64,000 nt of DNA from Leptobrachium leishanense (GCA_009667805.1 CM019064.1:74708400-74772399); one strand, 5' to 3'; shown: positions 34,089-46,000, counted from the first letter of the stretch. Notes: generated from the letters alone by a model not told the origin. Numbers and translations: made by a program.

Positions 34089-35941
34089 GAAGTGTTTGAA
34101 TAAATCCACTTTTTAAATCCTGCTGACGCCTTGTCTGTGGTGTATTCCGGGGATCCAACATTCCAATCTATGGACCAGGCTATCACTGCAGATTGCTGCC
34201 GGTAGGACGAGTTGGTGAGAGTTTTCCATCTACAATTTTATGCCTGTACAGTTTAGAGCCGACTTTATGGGGCTCAGAAAAAAGTGAGTTCATTACCTAA
34301 AGTTCTAGAATCCAGGTGTCATAAGGATGTACTGTGCAATGTGTGTCTCCTATTAGGTTTTCTAGATCACTTGAAGTACCACTCACCTACTGACCATCCG
34401 TGCAAGTGCGAGGAGTCTATTTTATCCTGCATTATTATACTGTAGGAGGTGCTGCCCGGCAGTGTGCAGAATCATATGCTGCATTAATTCTTCTTCTTAC
34501 AAATTTGGTTACTTGACCTGTTTGCCTTTGGATTGTAATATTGTGACATCCAGGGCTCCGGGTGGTGATCGGAGGGGCCCCGGACGCATGATGCCACCAG
34601 CTGGCCGAATGCCAGGAGCTCCGGTGGCACCCGGCGCAGCTGTGAGTGATCAGGGGGCAGGGCGCGGCGTGATGACGCAGAGCTGCCGGGACCTTTAAAT
34701 CAGGAGCACGCGCTGTACATCTTGCCTTGCCGTGGAGTTTCATTCCCGTATCGCTAGCTTACCGAATCAGTTTGTATACTTGTTACTGACCCTGCTTGCT
34801 CTGAGGACCCGAACTATTGCCGGCTTTGCCTGCCATTTGACTATTCTCTCTGTGTACTCCCTGCCTGTTCTGTTTGCCTCCTGTTGCTACTGGTGTGCGC
34901 CAATTCTCACCATATAAAGTAGCGCAGTACTAGTGCCTAAACGTTGTTGACCCGGTTTTGTTATAACAACTACTCTCGCTCTGCGCCCCTGTCTGGTATA
35001 TTCTGCTGCTTGTTACTGCTCGTGCGCTTCCATCCTGCCATACACTATATCGCAGTAATATTTGGGTGCACTGCCACTGACGCGTGTACTAGATTCCAAT
35101 CATTTTAATATTTGAATGAAGAGTCCACCCCTGCACTCTTCCACAATACCACAGAGGGGTTACGGTGTGAAGGCACTAGTTGGCACCAATGGTCCAATTT
35201 TAATGCACCTGTTGTTACTTTCATCCAAAGCCTGCATAAGTTTCACCATAATTTAGCCAAAAAAATCACTAAACTTGTTCTGCATGTCATAAAACGTCTC
35301 CTCTTTTCATACAGGCTGCCGCCCGAAGCAGTTGTTTATGAATAGATTAAAAGGAAAACCATTTACTGTCATTTGAAATGTCATTTTTTTCTTTTTAAAT
35401 GTTTCTATACATCCTACAAATCCGCCACTTGACGGGCAGGTTATGGGGACCGCCTAGGCACGATAGTTGAAGGAATTTTTCGTATTTATTCTTAACCTTT
35501 ATTTCATGGAAAAATCACTGTTCCTTTAAAAACTTTTTTTTACAACTTTTTTTCCTTGTTTCCTGTCCCCCAGGGCACTACCCGGACCCCCATACACCTT
35601 TTATGGCAAATATCTTGCATATATGCCCTCTTGGAGGGCACTCTAAAAATCGAACGTTCGAGTCCCATTGACTTGAACTGAGTTCGAATCGTGTTCGAGT
35701 TTGAATCCGAACTTTTTGAAATGTTCGTGTTCGAATGCGAACCGAACACGGGGGTGTTCGGCCCATCACTACTCAGGACGCACTATCAGGACAGATTTTA
35801 AGGATCACCTTAGGGAAATACAGACTGAATGCTGGAATCACTGAGCAGCTAATTATATCACCTGTGCTGTGCTTCAGATATTTGGAAAACATGGCCTGTA
35901 TTGGGTCCTGAGGACCGGAGTTGAGAAACACTGGTCTACTT

Positions 35942-36898
35942 TGTCCTACGGACTCCAGGAGCCAGTACCATTGTCGGTATCGATTAGAGGCTCCTGGCTC
36001 GACACACTAATACTGTAATGTGGGGATCTGTACCCAGAATGGGTTTCCAGGTGCAGAAAGGTTCCCCTCACAGTCAGTATCACAAAGGAGTACTGATTCT
36101 GGCCCAAACCCACCCAAGCAATAGCCGGAGCTCTTTGTAGGGTGAAACAGACAGAGAGATCTAAAACATAGTCTATACAGGGAGGGGGTATTGGAAAGGG
36201 ATGCAGTGATGCACACAGTAATGATAAAAGAATTAATAACAGTATCATATAACATAGACAATAACAATATGAAAAATAACAATATTCACACAAAACACAA
36301 ACACCCTGTACCCTTATAGGCATAGGGCGACTTGGACACAGAGTGCTTGGGAATAAAATTACTTGTCGGTAATTACTTGTCTAATGAAATGAAGACTGAA
36401 GGTTTTTGTTGACCCTCTCCATCTTGACTTCAAGGTCTATGAGATGCACACAGTCTCTATGGAACACAAACTAAAGGAGACTCCTATTTCTGCCAGTGCC
36501 AACTGTAATAATCTGGATACACTCCACCCTGGGCAATTATTCTGGAATTTGAAATCACATACATCTTGGATCACTTTTCCTGAAGGATTTCTAGAATATA
36601 TTGCCTACTTCTGGTCTTCAATTTTTTGCAGTCAACTTCTTGATGACTCAGAGGATAAAGTGCTCCTGGACCTAGCTCACAGAGCTGTCATCCAAGAGTC
36701 TGTTCACACGTTTTGAGAATATTGATCTCACACAGGAAGAAATCCTTCCAAAGTGACGTCATGCCAAAAACAAATCAAACACGTGCACAGCATTCAAGGA
36801 TAGTGTTTTTTTAAGAAAATATCAAGAATATGAAGAACGATCTGCAAAAATCTCAGTTGACTTGTAACCAAAGCAGCACTCCTATCTTTTCTATCATA
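35942..36898. other. Unassigned sequence
   Basis: A frame of 90 codons at 36444-36716 (plus) begins MHTVSMEHKLKETPIS and has ordinary composition, but I cannot link it to a family and see no splice or promoter context. A 125-aa minus frame at 35946-36323 is hydrophobic and equally unassigned. No repeat boundary is evident. Confidence 0.35.
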
Positions 36899-37124
36899 TC
36901 TATACTATAAAATCGTTCTGGCCGTCGCCGTACATCCGGTTTTTGTTGGCTGCGCGCGCATCCAACAGAAGTCTGATGTGCCACTTTGAACAGAAGCTGG
37001 ATCCATGCGCAGCCTCTACCCATCAGCAGCGCGTGCATCCAGGAGAGGGGCGGATCCAGGGGGGCAATGGGGCAATTGCCCCCCCCCCCCGAGAAAATCG
37101 CTGCCGCCGGCGTTCTTCTCACTT

Positions 37125-37275
37125 TCCTACCAGGCGAGCGGCCGCTGACATGCAGTTTGGCCGCTCGCCTGGGATGGGAACCACCTGACCAGCCGCGATC
37201 TCGCGAGAATGCAACTGGTCAGGTGGTTCCCGGTGAGCGGCCAAGCTGCATGTCAGTGGCCGCTCGCCTCCTGGA
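37125..37275. repeat. GC-rich hairpin with TCTCGCGAGA apex in hAT-C
   Basis: The arms contain GCGAGCGGCC, TGACATGCAG and GGAACCACCTGACCAG, with complements on the other side. TCTCGCGAGA at 37199-37208 is the apex. The arm words GCTCGCCTGG and CTGGTCA are shared with the hAT-A hairpin. Confidence 0.7.
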
Positions 37276-37305
37276 GAGAAGCATGCTGGCGGGGCCTGGT
37301 AGGTG

Positions 37306-38045
37306 AGAGCTGGGGGCAATATATACCCATGTATATGAGCTGGGGCAATATATACCCATGTATGAGCTGGGGAAATATACCCATGTATGAGCTGGGTGCA
37401 ATATACCCATGTATGAGCTTGGGCAATATACTCATGTATGAGCTGGGGCAATATATACCCATGTATGAGCTGGTGGCAATATATACCCATTCATAAGCTG
37501 GGGGGAATATATACCCATGTATGAGCTGGGGCAATATATACCCATGTATGAGCTGGGGGCAATATAACCATGTATGAGCTGGGGGCAATATACCCATGTA
37601 TGAGCTGGGGCAATATATACCCATGTATGAGCTGGGGCAATATATACCCATGTGTGAGCTGGGGCAAATATACCCATGTGTGAGCTGGGGGCAATATACC
37701 CATGTGAGCTGACCAGCGCACGAGATCAAACTCCGTGATGTCGCGAGAACACGGCTGCGCTGGTCAGGTGGTTCCCAGTGAGCGGCCAAGCTGAATGCTG
37801 GCAGCCGCTCCCAGGGAGAAGAACGGCCGCAGAGGTCAGTGCTGGGGGCAAATATATCCATGTGAGCTGGGGGCAATATATACCCGTGTGTGAGCAGGGG
37901 GCAAATATTTCCATGTGAGCTGGGGGCGAATATATCCATGTGAGCTGGGTCAATATATATCCATGTAAACTGGCGGCAATATATATATATATATCCACGT
38001 GAACTGGGGCAATATATCCATGTGAGCTGGGGCCAATATATCCGC
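37306..38045. repeat. Minisatellite, core GAGCTGGGGCAATATATACCCATGT
   Basis: Units of about 23-27 bp occur in two blocks (37306-37700 and 37845-38045). The first block favours TATACCCATGTAT, the second TATATCCATGTG. It is the same unit family as in hAT-A, hAT-B and hAT-D. Confidence 0.9.
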
Positions 38046-38135
38046 CTGTCACTGTGAACCCAACGCCAGCTCTTGGCCAAAACTGGTAGAATGCCCCCCC
38101 CCGAAACCTGTGTCTGGATCTGCCCCTGATCCAGG

Positions 38136-38535
38136 AGAACAGGATGCGCACGCAGCGGCTGGGTAGAGGGTGCACGCGCATCCCAGGAGACTAGGATGCA
38201 CACGCAGCGGCTGGGTAGAGTGTGCACGTGCATCCAGGAGACTAGGATGCACACGCAGCTCTATTGCTCGGCTGCGCGTGCATCCAGGAGAGCCGGATGC
38301 GCTTGCAGCAGACCGGTAGAGGCTGCGCACATCCCAAGACAGCCGGATGCTCTCGCAGCCCAATAGGGACCGAACCCGCCGCACACCGGACCCGTCGCAC
38401 CCAGGACCCGCTGCATGCCGGACCCACCGCTCCCAGGACCCGCCGCACCCAGGACCCACCACACGCCAGACCTGCTGCACACCGGACCCACCGCACACCG
38501 GAACCATCGCACACCGGGCCCGCTGCCCCTGCCGC
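38136..38535. repeat. GC-rich tandem repeats (about 65 bp, then about 15 bp)
   Basis: From 38136 to about 38370, units contain CGCATCCAGGAGA and GGATGCGC.CGCAGC. From about 38380 to 38530, a shorter repeat CCGGACCCGCCGCAC with variants follows. Units of the first type also occur before hAT-C (36945-37045) and at about 39005-39125. Long frames here are repeat artefacts. Confidence 0.7.
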
Positions 38536-38749
38536 TGCTCAGTAGAACCGAATGGGGGGATGTGTGTGTGGGGGTTTAATGAACTAAAGAAGAGGGGAGG
38601 GTTGGGGGGGCAAAAAAGGGAGGGGAGGGATGTGGGCCAAAAAAGGGAGGGATGAAAAAACCCCAAAACTGATAAGCCCTGCCGCCGGTCAGTGGATGCC
38701 GCTTACTGGACCCTCCACTTACTGGATCTGCCGCTCAGCGGAACCGAAG

Positions 38750-38970
38750 AGCGGGAAGAGGAGCCCACTCACGGGAGCTTACGATCTAAGAGAGGGAAGA
38801 GGAGCCGCTTCCGTGAGCTCACAATCTAAGAGGGGAAAGAGGAGCTGCTCCTGTGAGCTTACAATCTAGGAGGGAAAAGAGGAGCCGCTCCCGTGAGTTT
38901 GCAATCTAAGAGGGGAAAGAGGAGCCTGCTCCCGTGAGTTTACAATCTAAGAGGGGAAACAGGAGCTGCA
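38750..38970. repeat. Minisatellite of about 45-50 bp related to a LINE 3' segment
   Basis: About five units of AAGAGGAGC.GCTCC.GTGAG followed by TTTACAATCTAAGAGGGG. The words GAGCTTACAATCTAGGAGGG resemble the L2-like LINE segments at about 40310-40335 and 54800-54825. This suggests the array grew from a LINE fragment. Confidence 0.6.
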
Positions 38971-39299
38971 TCACTATATATAAAATAGTTTTCTCCGTCG
39001 CCACACTGGATGCGTGCGTGTCCTGTACAGCCAGAGCGGATGCGCTCGCAGCCCTACTGGTCGGCTGCGCACGCATCCAGGAGAGACGGATGCGTGCGCA
39101 GTCCCACAGGTCAGCTGCACGCGCATCCAGGAGATGCACTGAGAACAGCCAGATCCTGGGGAGCACCTGAGTAGCCAGATTCTGGGGAGAACTGAGCATT
39201 CAAAACCTGGGTGCGATAAACAGCCACATCATTGGGAGCACTGGGCAGCCATATCCTCTACAACAATAGACTGCCCTCCGGGCAGGCTTTATACCTATT

Positions 39300-40126
39300 A
39301 TATGCATAAATATGGCAATCATTCTTCATGAGGTGAATTCTACTGTCCCTGTTGTTGCAAAAGGCTAAGGTTGAGAGTTCCACCCTCCACGAGTTCTTTC
39401 TATTGATTCTCTTTGTAGGATTGTACTCAAATAACAAAAAATGTGCTCAAATTAAATCTATTTTTTTATGTGAAAGGTGACCAGAAATCTAAGTATCTCA
39501 TTGGTTAAAAAAAAGTCCCAGCCATCTGGACTAAAGTTCTCGAACTCCAGGTGGCCTCAAATGCCACAAATCCTCTTTGATAACATCTCTTCACACCATC
39601 AAAGGGTCCACATACACTAAAAATGGATCAAGAATAAGCACCATAAATGTTAGTTGTTCATTTGGGTCATGGAAAGTCACAGGTACTTATTGAGACGTTT
39701 TTGCACTTCTATAACTCATTATATCACCTCCTGAGATTGTATTTCTACCAAATCGCTTTAAATTACTTGCCTTAAGGGCAGCACCCTGTTGAGTTTGACA
39801 GTCTGGGAAACTGCCAAGTTTATAGATTTAATAATGTTTTTCATAAAGTCTCTCAGAATTATCATTCCAAACAATAATAATCTCTCTTGTGTCAATCTAA
39901 TTTCACTATATTAAATGCCCGATATGTTATACACACATTGAGTATTGGGTATTCATGGAAAGGTCCAGTCACAGGAAAATACTTGGCCTATCTGGGGACC
40001 TGTAACATATCGAAGTCTTTAGTTAGACCTATATTTGTCTATAATCCGCAACAGGAAAGGAATCTATAAGAGGAATCGAGGATTTGTATGACGATTTGAT
40101 CTGAGTGTGTCAATTTATGTATGTGT
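39300..40126. other. No recognised feature
   Basis: AT-rich DNA up to the LINE target duplication. No supported gene or repeat. Confidence 0.4.
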
Positions 40127-40162
40127 AAACTTCACAGGATAGAATGTCAATACTTATTTGTA

Positions 40163-40163
<1 letters not shown>
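40127..40163. repeat. 37-bp target duplication of LINE-1, left copy
   Basis: The 37 bases starting AAACTTCACAGGATAG and ending TTATTTGTAT are identical to 43124-43160. They bracket the LINE and its nested insertions. Confidence 0.9.
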
Positions 40164-40193
<30 letters not shown>

Positions 40194-41307
40194 GTCATCA
40201 TTTATTTAGCGCCAACAGTTTCCGCAGCGCTTTACAATAACCAAAGGGAATGAAATACATAAAAACAGACATAGGATGGAAACAAGAGGTGTAGAGGGCC
40301 CTGCTCATAGGAGCTTACAGTCTAGAGGGATTGGGGTTGAGGAAGACAAGAGGAATTGCACTAGATAGCAGGATCATTAGTGCCAGTGGTTTGGGAATGG
40401 TGGGGCCATAGAAGCAGCTTCAATCGTGTGTGTGTGAGTAGGTGAGGAGAGGGATGAGTTGCATCAGTGATGTGGTATGCTAATCTGAAGAGATGGGTTT
40501 TGAGGGATTTCTTGAACACCTGAAGGTCAGGGGAGAGTTTGATAGGGCGAGGCAAGTCATTCCACAGGACTGGTGCTGCCCTTGAGAAGTCTTGGAGGCG
40601 AGAGTTGGCTGTGCGTGTGTAGACCGATGACAGGTGGAGATCACCTGCTGAAAGGGGTTGTCTAGATGGGACGTGCTTGCGGAGTAATGAAGACATGTAG
40701 GGAGGGGTTGAGTTATTGAGTGATTTGAACGTAAGCATCAGTATTTTAAACTGTATCCTGGAATGTACAGGAAGCCAATGGAGGGACTGGCAGGGGGGGG
40801 AGTACGCGAGGTGCGTTTAGTGGGAAAAATAAGCCTGGCCCCTGCATTCATTACAGATTGCAAAGGGGCGATTCGGGAGTTGGGGATGCCAATAAGGAGC
40901 GAGTTGCAGTAGTCAAGTCGTGAAATGATGAGAGCATGAACCAGTTCTTTTGTGGTATCTTGTGTCAGAAAGGGGCAGACATGGGCAATGTTTTTGAGTT
41001 GAAAATAACAGGATTTGGTCACTGTCTGGATGTGGGAAGAGAATGTAAGGTCATAGTCAAAAGTGACACCAAGGCAGTGAGCTTGAGGTGTTGGGCTAAT
41101 GGGTGTTCCCTTTACTTGTAGAGAGATAGGTGGTATTGGGTTCTTCTTGGAGGGAGGAATGATGAGAATTTCAGTTTTGGCAAGATTGAGTTTAAGGAAG
41201 CGGGAAGCCATCCAATTTGAGACAGAAGAGAAACAGTCAGTGACTCGATCCAGGAGACCTGGAGAGAGATCAGGGGAGGAGAGGTAAATTTGAGTGTCAT
41301 CAGCGTA

Positions 41308-42384
41308 TGTCACGCTCCTCGCCGGCGGCGGCGCCACAGATGATAAAACTCGCTATTGCATTCATCATACTGCAGGGCAGCACCCTTCAGTTGCTGCCAC
41401 AGAATAAACTGTTGCCTTATCCAGCTCTGCACTGAGTATCAGGTGCATCTCATTATTCAGCCGGCTGCCTCTATATAACTGAACCACACCCTTACCTAGA
41501 GGCTTCAGCATCAAACTTCACTTCTAAGTGGAACTCATGCAGCCAGGAGCCTGTTACGCTGACAAGCCTGTGTCCAGGATTTACCGGAAGATCTGACGGC
41601 TTGCTTGCCTACCGGACAACCGCCTTCCATACCCCTGGACCTGTCTGGCTTCATCCAAGTGAACCCCTCTGGCTTCATCCCAGAGAACCCCTCTGGCTTT
41701 ATCCAAGAGAACCCCTCTGGCTTCATCCCAGAGAACCCCTCTGGCCTCATCCAAGAGAACCCCTCTGGCCTCATCCAAGAGAACCCCTCTGGCTTCATCC
41801 AAGAGAACCCCTCTGGCTTCATCCAAGAGAACCCCTCTGGCTTCATCCAAGAGAACCCCTCTGGCTTCATCCAAGAGAACCCCTCTGGCTCATCCAAGAG
41901 AACCCCTCTGGCTTCATCCAAGAGAACCCCTCTGGCTTCATCCAAGAGAACCCCTCTGGCTTCATCCAAGAGAACCCCTCTGGCCTCATCCAAGAGAACC
42001 CCTCTGGCTTTCATCCAAGAGAACCCCTCTGGCTTTCATCCAAGAGAACCCCTCTGGCTTCATCCAAGAGAACCCCTCTGGCTTCATCCAAGAGAACCCC
42101 TTTGCTTCATCCAGGTGAACCCCTGCATTTGTCTAAAGGACTTACCCGTGTATCATAGACTCCCTGCATACTGGACTTTTCCCTTTACATCAGTTTATCC
42201 TGCTTTAAGAACCGTCCCTGTGTGGTCCGTCCGTCTGTCTGTCTGCATCTCTTTCCCTGTGTTATCCCTTCATGTTCTGAGATGCTTTCCAAATAAACCC
42301 CTTTATTGTTGCAATCCATTGCCTCCTTGTGTCACTGCACCTCTGGGCTCGCAACCTCACCCACCTGCCTGGCTGAACGTGACA
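41308..42384. mobile_element. Solo LTR inserted in the RT YADD box of LINE-1
   Basis: It begins TGTCACGCTCC and ends GAACGTGACA, the TG...CA form of LTRs. It has a 5-bp duplication GCGTA (41303-41307 and 42385-42389). The paralogous LINE at 55705-55712 shows GCGTA once. An AATAAA signal lies near 42292. The body contains a 24-bp minisatellite. No primer-binding site or internal genes remain, consistent with LTR-LTR recombination. Ty3/gypsy-like or retroviral origin cannot be separated. Confidence 0.75.
41640..42125. repeat. 24-bp minisatellite within the solo LTR
   Basis: Roughly 20 units of CCCTCTGGCTTCATCCAAGA followed by GAAC. Because the unit is a multiple of three, it reads as an eight-residue peptide repeat (GFIQENPS) over long stretches. 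Single-base indels switch the frame (HPREPLWL, SSKRTPLA). I regard the 265-aa frame as non-coding LTR sequence. Confidence 0.85.
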
Positions 42385-42604
42385 GCGTATAGCTGGTACT
42401 AGAATCCAAAGGAGCTGATCAGTTTTCCTAGAGAGGCAGTGTAGACTGAAAAAGGTAGAGGGTCCAGTACTGAACCTTGTGGCACCCCAACAGAGACAGG
42501 CTGCCGGGAGGAGGTACTTCCAGCAAATGAGACACTAAAAGATTGTTGGGACAGGTAGGAAGCGAACCATGAAAGAACAGTGCCTTGAAGGCCTATATCA
42601 CTAA

Positions 42605-43160
<556 letters not shown>

Positions 43161-43480
43161 ATTACTGTATGGGAAATGAGTAGACATTAGAAACCTTTTG
43201 CTATTTTAGATGTTGGTACTCATAATCAGGTTCTGTTTTGTATGCATAAACTTAATTTAATTCCTTAAGCTAAAGGAGTGCCTGGTTCTCCCTGGATTCA
43301 ATGAGGAGTTGGTCACTCCAGGGCCCATCAAACCCCCAAAATCTGATAGTATGGATTATTTACTACATGTTGGTCTGTTTCCATAAATACCCTTTGTTTG
43401 TTTATTTTAATTAATACAAAGAGGAAAAAAATACCAGACTCTCAAAGCACAATGAAGTGGAGCTTCATTACGGAGACACA

Positions 43481-43659
43481 CAGGGTTATTCAGAGAAAGG
43501 TGAAAATCAGGAGTGGCAGGAGAAGAGAACAATCTAGACCAAATAGCCGATTTGGAAAGTGAGATAAATGGGAGAATTTTTCTGGTTTGGATATTTTGAT
43601 CTAGAATTTTCACTTCTCCAGGAATTCTCCAGATTTTAAGCTTTCTCTGAATAACTCTG
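43481..43659. mobile_element. CAGGGTTAT short form, copy c
   Basis: The left end is CAGGGTTATTCAGAGAAAGG and the right end the inverted TCTCTGAATAACTCTG. The core CTAGACCAAATAGCCGATTT is shared with 17555 and 18581. Confidence 0.65.
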
Positions 43660-43838
43660 AAAATGTTTCGGTCCTGACACAAGACCATTCTTTACGTTTG
43701 GTGACACGTGGTCTGTTGGAATCCTAGCCAGTGCAGTAAATGCTCCTCTTGTGTGGCCCCCCCTTGTTGTGTTTGGATTTTAATTAATTTAACTAGAACC
43801 TGGAATTTAAAATAAACTACTGCGGTGCTGCAAATTTA

Positions 43839-44682
43839 CAGGGTTATTCAAAGCGATTTGAAAAGTCACCGCATGTTCGGTGACTTTTCGTTCGCTTCAA
43901 TTCGGTGCAAATCGGCTTTTCCATTTCAGCTACCCTGCGGTGTATTCAGCAAGCACCACAGGGCTGTCGAAGTGCAGGGAAAAGCTGCCGAAAACCTGCC
44001 AAAAATCTGGCGAAAACCCGCAAAAACATCTGGATTAACCCGTCGAAGATGCCGGAAAAACCCGAGCAGTAGCCGATCACACGCAGCAGCGAAACCTCCG
44101 GAATAAGCCGACACCGCAGAAGAAGGTAGTAAATAAATTAGAAAAACAGTTTGCTTGAATTTTTGAAAAGTGAAACGCTGTTTGAAAAGAAACTATTGAG
44201 CGAAAATTTCTGAAATTTACATATGAGGTCCAGGGAATGATAATAAAAAGGGCTGTTAAAGAAAAAATAAGAAAACTTAAAAAAAAATGCTTAAAAAATC
44301 TATAAATAAAGACACTCTTTACTGCAGAATTTTATAATGAACGGTTTATTAGATATTGAATTAAAACGGGAATATTTTTAACATTGAAGCCTATGGGATT
44401 CTCCTGAATAAACCTGTCGAATGAAACCACCGAATGGCAGGGCATTTCGGGAACCTTTCACTGCTGGTTTGTGTTCTCTGAATAGCTGAAGCAGTGCTTT
44501 TTTATGGGGATTTCACTGCCCTCGAATAGGCACCGAACAGGCACCGAATGTGCAGGCAATTCGCCAGGATTTGGCGAATTGCCTGCTCTGGATAGCCGAA
44601 TGGCCAGGAAAGGTAACTGAACGCTGATTTTCAGCGTTCGGTTACATTTCTCCAGCCATTCGGATCTCTTTGAATAACCCTG
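43839..44682. mobile_element. CAGGGTTAT family element, long form, copy d
   Basis: It runs from CAGGGTTATTCAAAGCG to TTTGAATAACCCTG, with the internal module TTTATTAGATATTGAATTAA (about 44345). The flanks are TTA and TAT, so the 3-bp duplication seen in the other long copies is not preserved. It is about 844 bp, shorter than copies a-c. Confidence 0.7.
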
Positions 44683-46000
44683 TATGTCTTACAAAACAAA
44701 TTCATTGTAAATGTGTCGAGTGGCCTGCGCTGTTTTTGGGGCATTAGTAACACTGAAGGATGCATCATTTTACATATGTTACAAGTAGATTATGGACCAC
44801 TAGATAGCTATGTCTATGGACAATATTGCAGCAGTTGCTCTACTGCAGTATTATATAACTTCTAGAATTCATGGCTTTATCTCTGGACTTTGCCTCCCCT
44901 TCACTAGTAAAGCAGTAGAAGTAGTTTATCGGGTTCTGCAAATGGCTATGTTGCACTTTTTCTTTGAAACAAGATGATGTAGGATAGAGTATATGTATGC
45001 CGCTGCAATCCTCTGCACACCATAAACTAAAGCAAGGAAAGGAACAATTGCACATTTCAGGATGTCAAGCACAGGGACCAAAGATGGGCTATAAACAGGC
45101 ATCCATCATTGTGTTGGCACATCTCCAATATATCACACATCAGTAGTTCTTGTCCTTTGCGTATGTAGTATTGAGGCTCACACACCAGTAGCCACGTACG
45201 CGCTTTCTCTTGATGCTCAGTCATGATACACAATACTTGGCCTATCGAAGGTTGCCTGTCACTGGTCAATGCTGACTGGGCATCTACAATATTACATCAT
45301 CATTAACTACGTTGGGATCCTACGGTGGAATAATTCCATCATAACAAACTAGCTCTTAAAGAGAATATCTTGCATTGTATTACTTTGTATTTCTGTAACT
45401 GTAACACTTCAATGTTCTTGAACCCAGGATATACTTGAAAACGAGAGAAATCTCAATGTATCCTTCCTGGTAAAATACTTTATAAATAAATAAATAAATA
45501 AATTTTAGATCAAAATTGAGAATTATCCGGCGCCATTCAGTGACAAAAATTTGAGGACCTAAAAAAGCACAACATTCTGGCTCCAATAAATATTAGCTGA
45601 TGGACTTGCAGACCATATATGACAGTTTTATGTATAAATTCGACTACACGCCTAGGTAGCACTAAAAACTGGACACCTGACATTATACAAGTAGTTATGC
45701 ACTTTTGCAGTTAAAACATTTCAACCCTCCACTCCATACAAAAAAAATCATGAGGAATGTTAAATTTTATCTTTTTACACAGTGCAATTCAATTTTAAAA
45801 AAATACAACGTTCAGACACAAAACAAGTAATCCGATCTCCGATCTTTTAACCTGTTACCATCCAGTTTCCGATCTCAAAGCCTATTGCTTCGAATCACTT
45901 AATAAACCCATGAGAGAGACACAACAGTTTGTTTTAGCCCCGGCATTGCATCATTAAAAATTAACAAAAAAATTAATATTATATGTGGCATAGCATTGAT
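44683..46000. other. Unassigned, with a LINE-3 type tail
   Basis: A plus-strand tail lies at about 45381-45510 (CTTGAACCCAGGATATACTT, GAAATCTCAATGTATCC, TAAATAAATAAATA). The rest shows no gene or repeat that I can support. Confidence 0.45.

Larger units (their letters stand above)
33165..34090. repeat. Duplicated segment ending in a hammerhead-like motif
   Basis: TTTTCCCTTTTCCAAAATGG starts related segments at about 33183 and 33806. Each continues with AGCTGG..AGGTCTG-like and CCGGAAGTAGGATG-like words (GACCAGAAGTAGGATG, GACCGGTAGTAGGATG). Allowing for the MITE inserted at 33290, this is a tandem duplication of roughly 200-250 bp. The second unit leads into the GGTCGAAACGCG motif at about 34070. 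Confidence 0.5.
31822..35771. mobile_element. TAGGGATG hAT-like element, copy 1 (3.95 kb)
   Basis: The termini are TAGGGATGGGCGTTCGG and, inverted, TAGTGATGGGCCGAAC. The 8-bp duplication CTCAGGAC is perfect (31814-31821 and 35772-35779). It carries the TTTATTAGATATTGAATTAA module shared with the CAGGGTTAT family (about 32034), a Harbinger-like MITE (33290), hammerhead-like tandem repeats (about 33165-34090) and LTR-like or unassigned sequence (34540-35100). It is related to 59005-62445 in reverse. No transposase is recognised. Confidence 0.75.
31793..35933. mobile_element. hAT-type MITE CAGTGGTTCCC, copy 3, interrupted
   Basis: The left end is CAGCGTGTCTCAACTCC and the right end GGAGTTGAGAAACACTG. 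The flanks CTCTATTT (31785-31792) and GTCTACTT (35934-35941) match at 6 of 8 positions. The MITE interior after 35779 contains TATCACCTGTGCTGTGCTTC as in the other copies. A 3.95-kb TAGGGATG element interrupts it 29 bp from its left end. Confidence 0.7.
37045..38128. mobile_element. hAT-C: minisatellite-bearing hAT-like element
   Basis: There is a perfect 8-bp duplication ATCCAGGA (37037-37044 and 38129-38136). The termini are GAGGGGCGGATCCAGG and, inverted, CAGGGGCAGATCCAGA. It contains a TCTCGCGAGA hairpin (about 37125-37275), a first array (37306-37700), a second GC-rich segment with TGTCGCGAGAA (about 37705-37835) and a second array (37845-38045). It looks as though hairpin plus array had been duplicated. 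No transposase is present. The 333-aa frame is array read-through. Confidence 0.8.
36899..39298 (+). mobile_element. Helitron-like region with GC-rich tandem repeats
   Basis: TCTATACTATAAAATCG, preceded by A, looks like a Helitron 5' end. A related TCACTATATATAAAATAG starts at 38971. A 6-bp-stem hairpin CTGCCC/GGGCAG (39271-39285) lies about 10 bases before CTAT, where Helitrons normally end CTRR. The interior is tandem repeats of a GCATCCAGGAG..GGATGCGC unit, split by hAT-C. There may be two nested Helitrons. No Rep/helicase is present, so the call rests on ends only. Confidence 0.4.

Noticed and set aside
36444..36716. 90-codon plus-strand frame as a host exon
   Set aside because: No recognised domain, splice sites or neighbouring exons; it could be a chance frame in unique DNA.
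37253..38254. 333-codon frame with YCPSSYMGI repeats
   Set aside because: It is minisatellite of hAT-C joined to GC-rich tandem repeats across an element boundary, so it cannot be one gene.
41605..42402. 265-codon frame with GFIQENPS repeats
   Set aside because: It lies within a solo LTR, changes repeat phase through indels and continues into non-coding LTR sequence.
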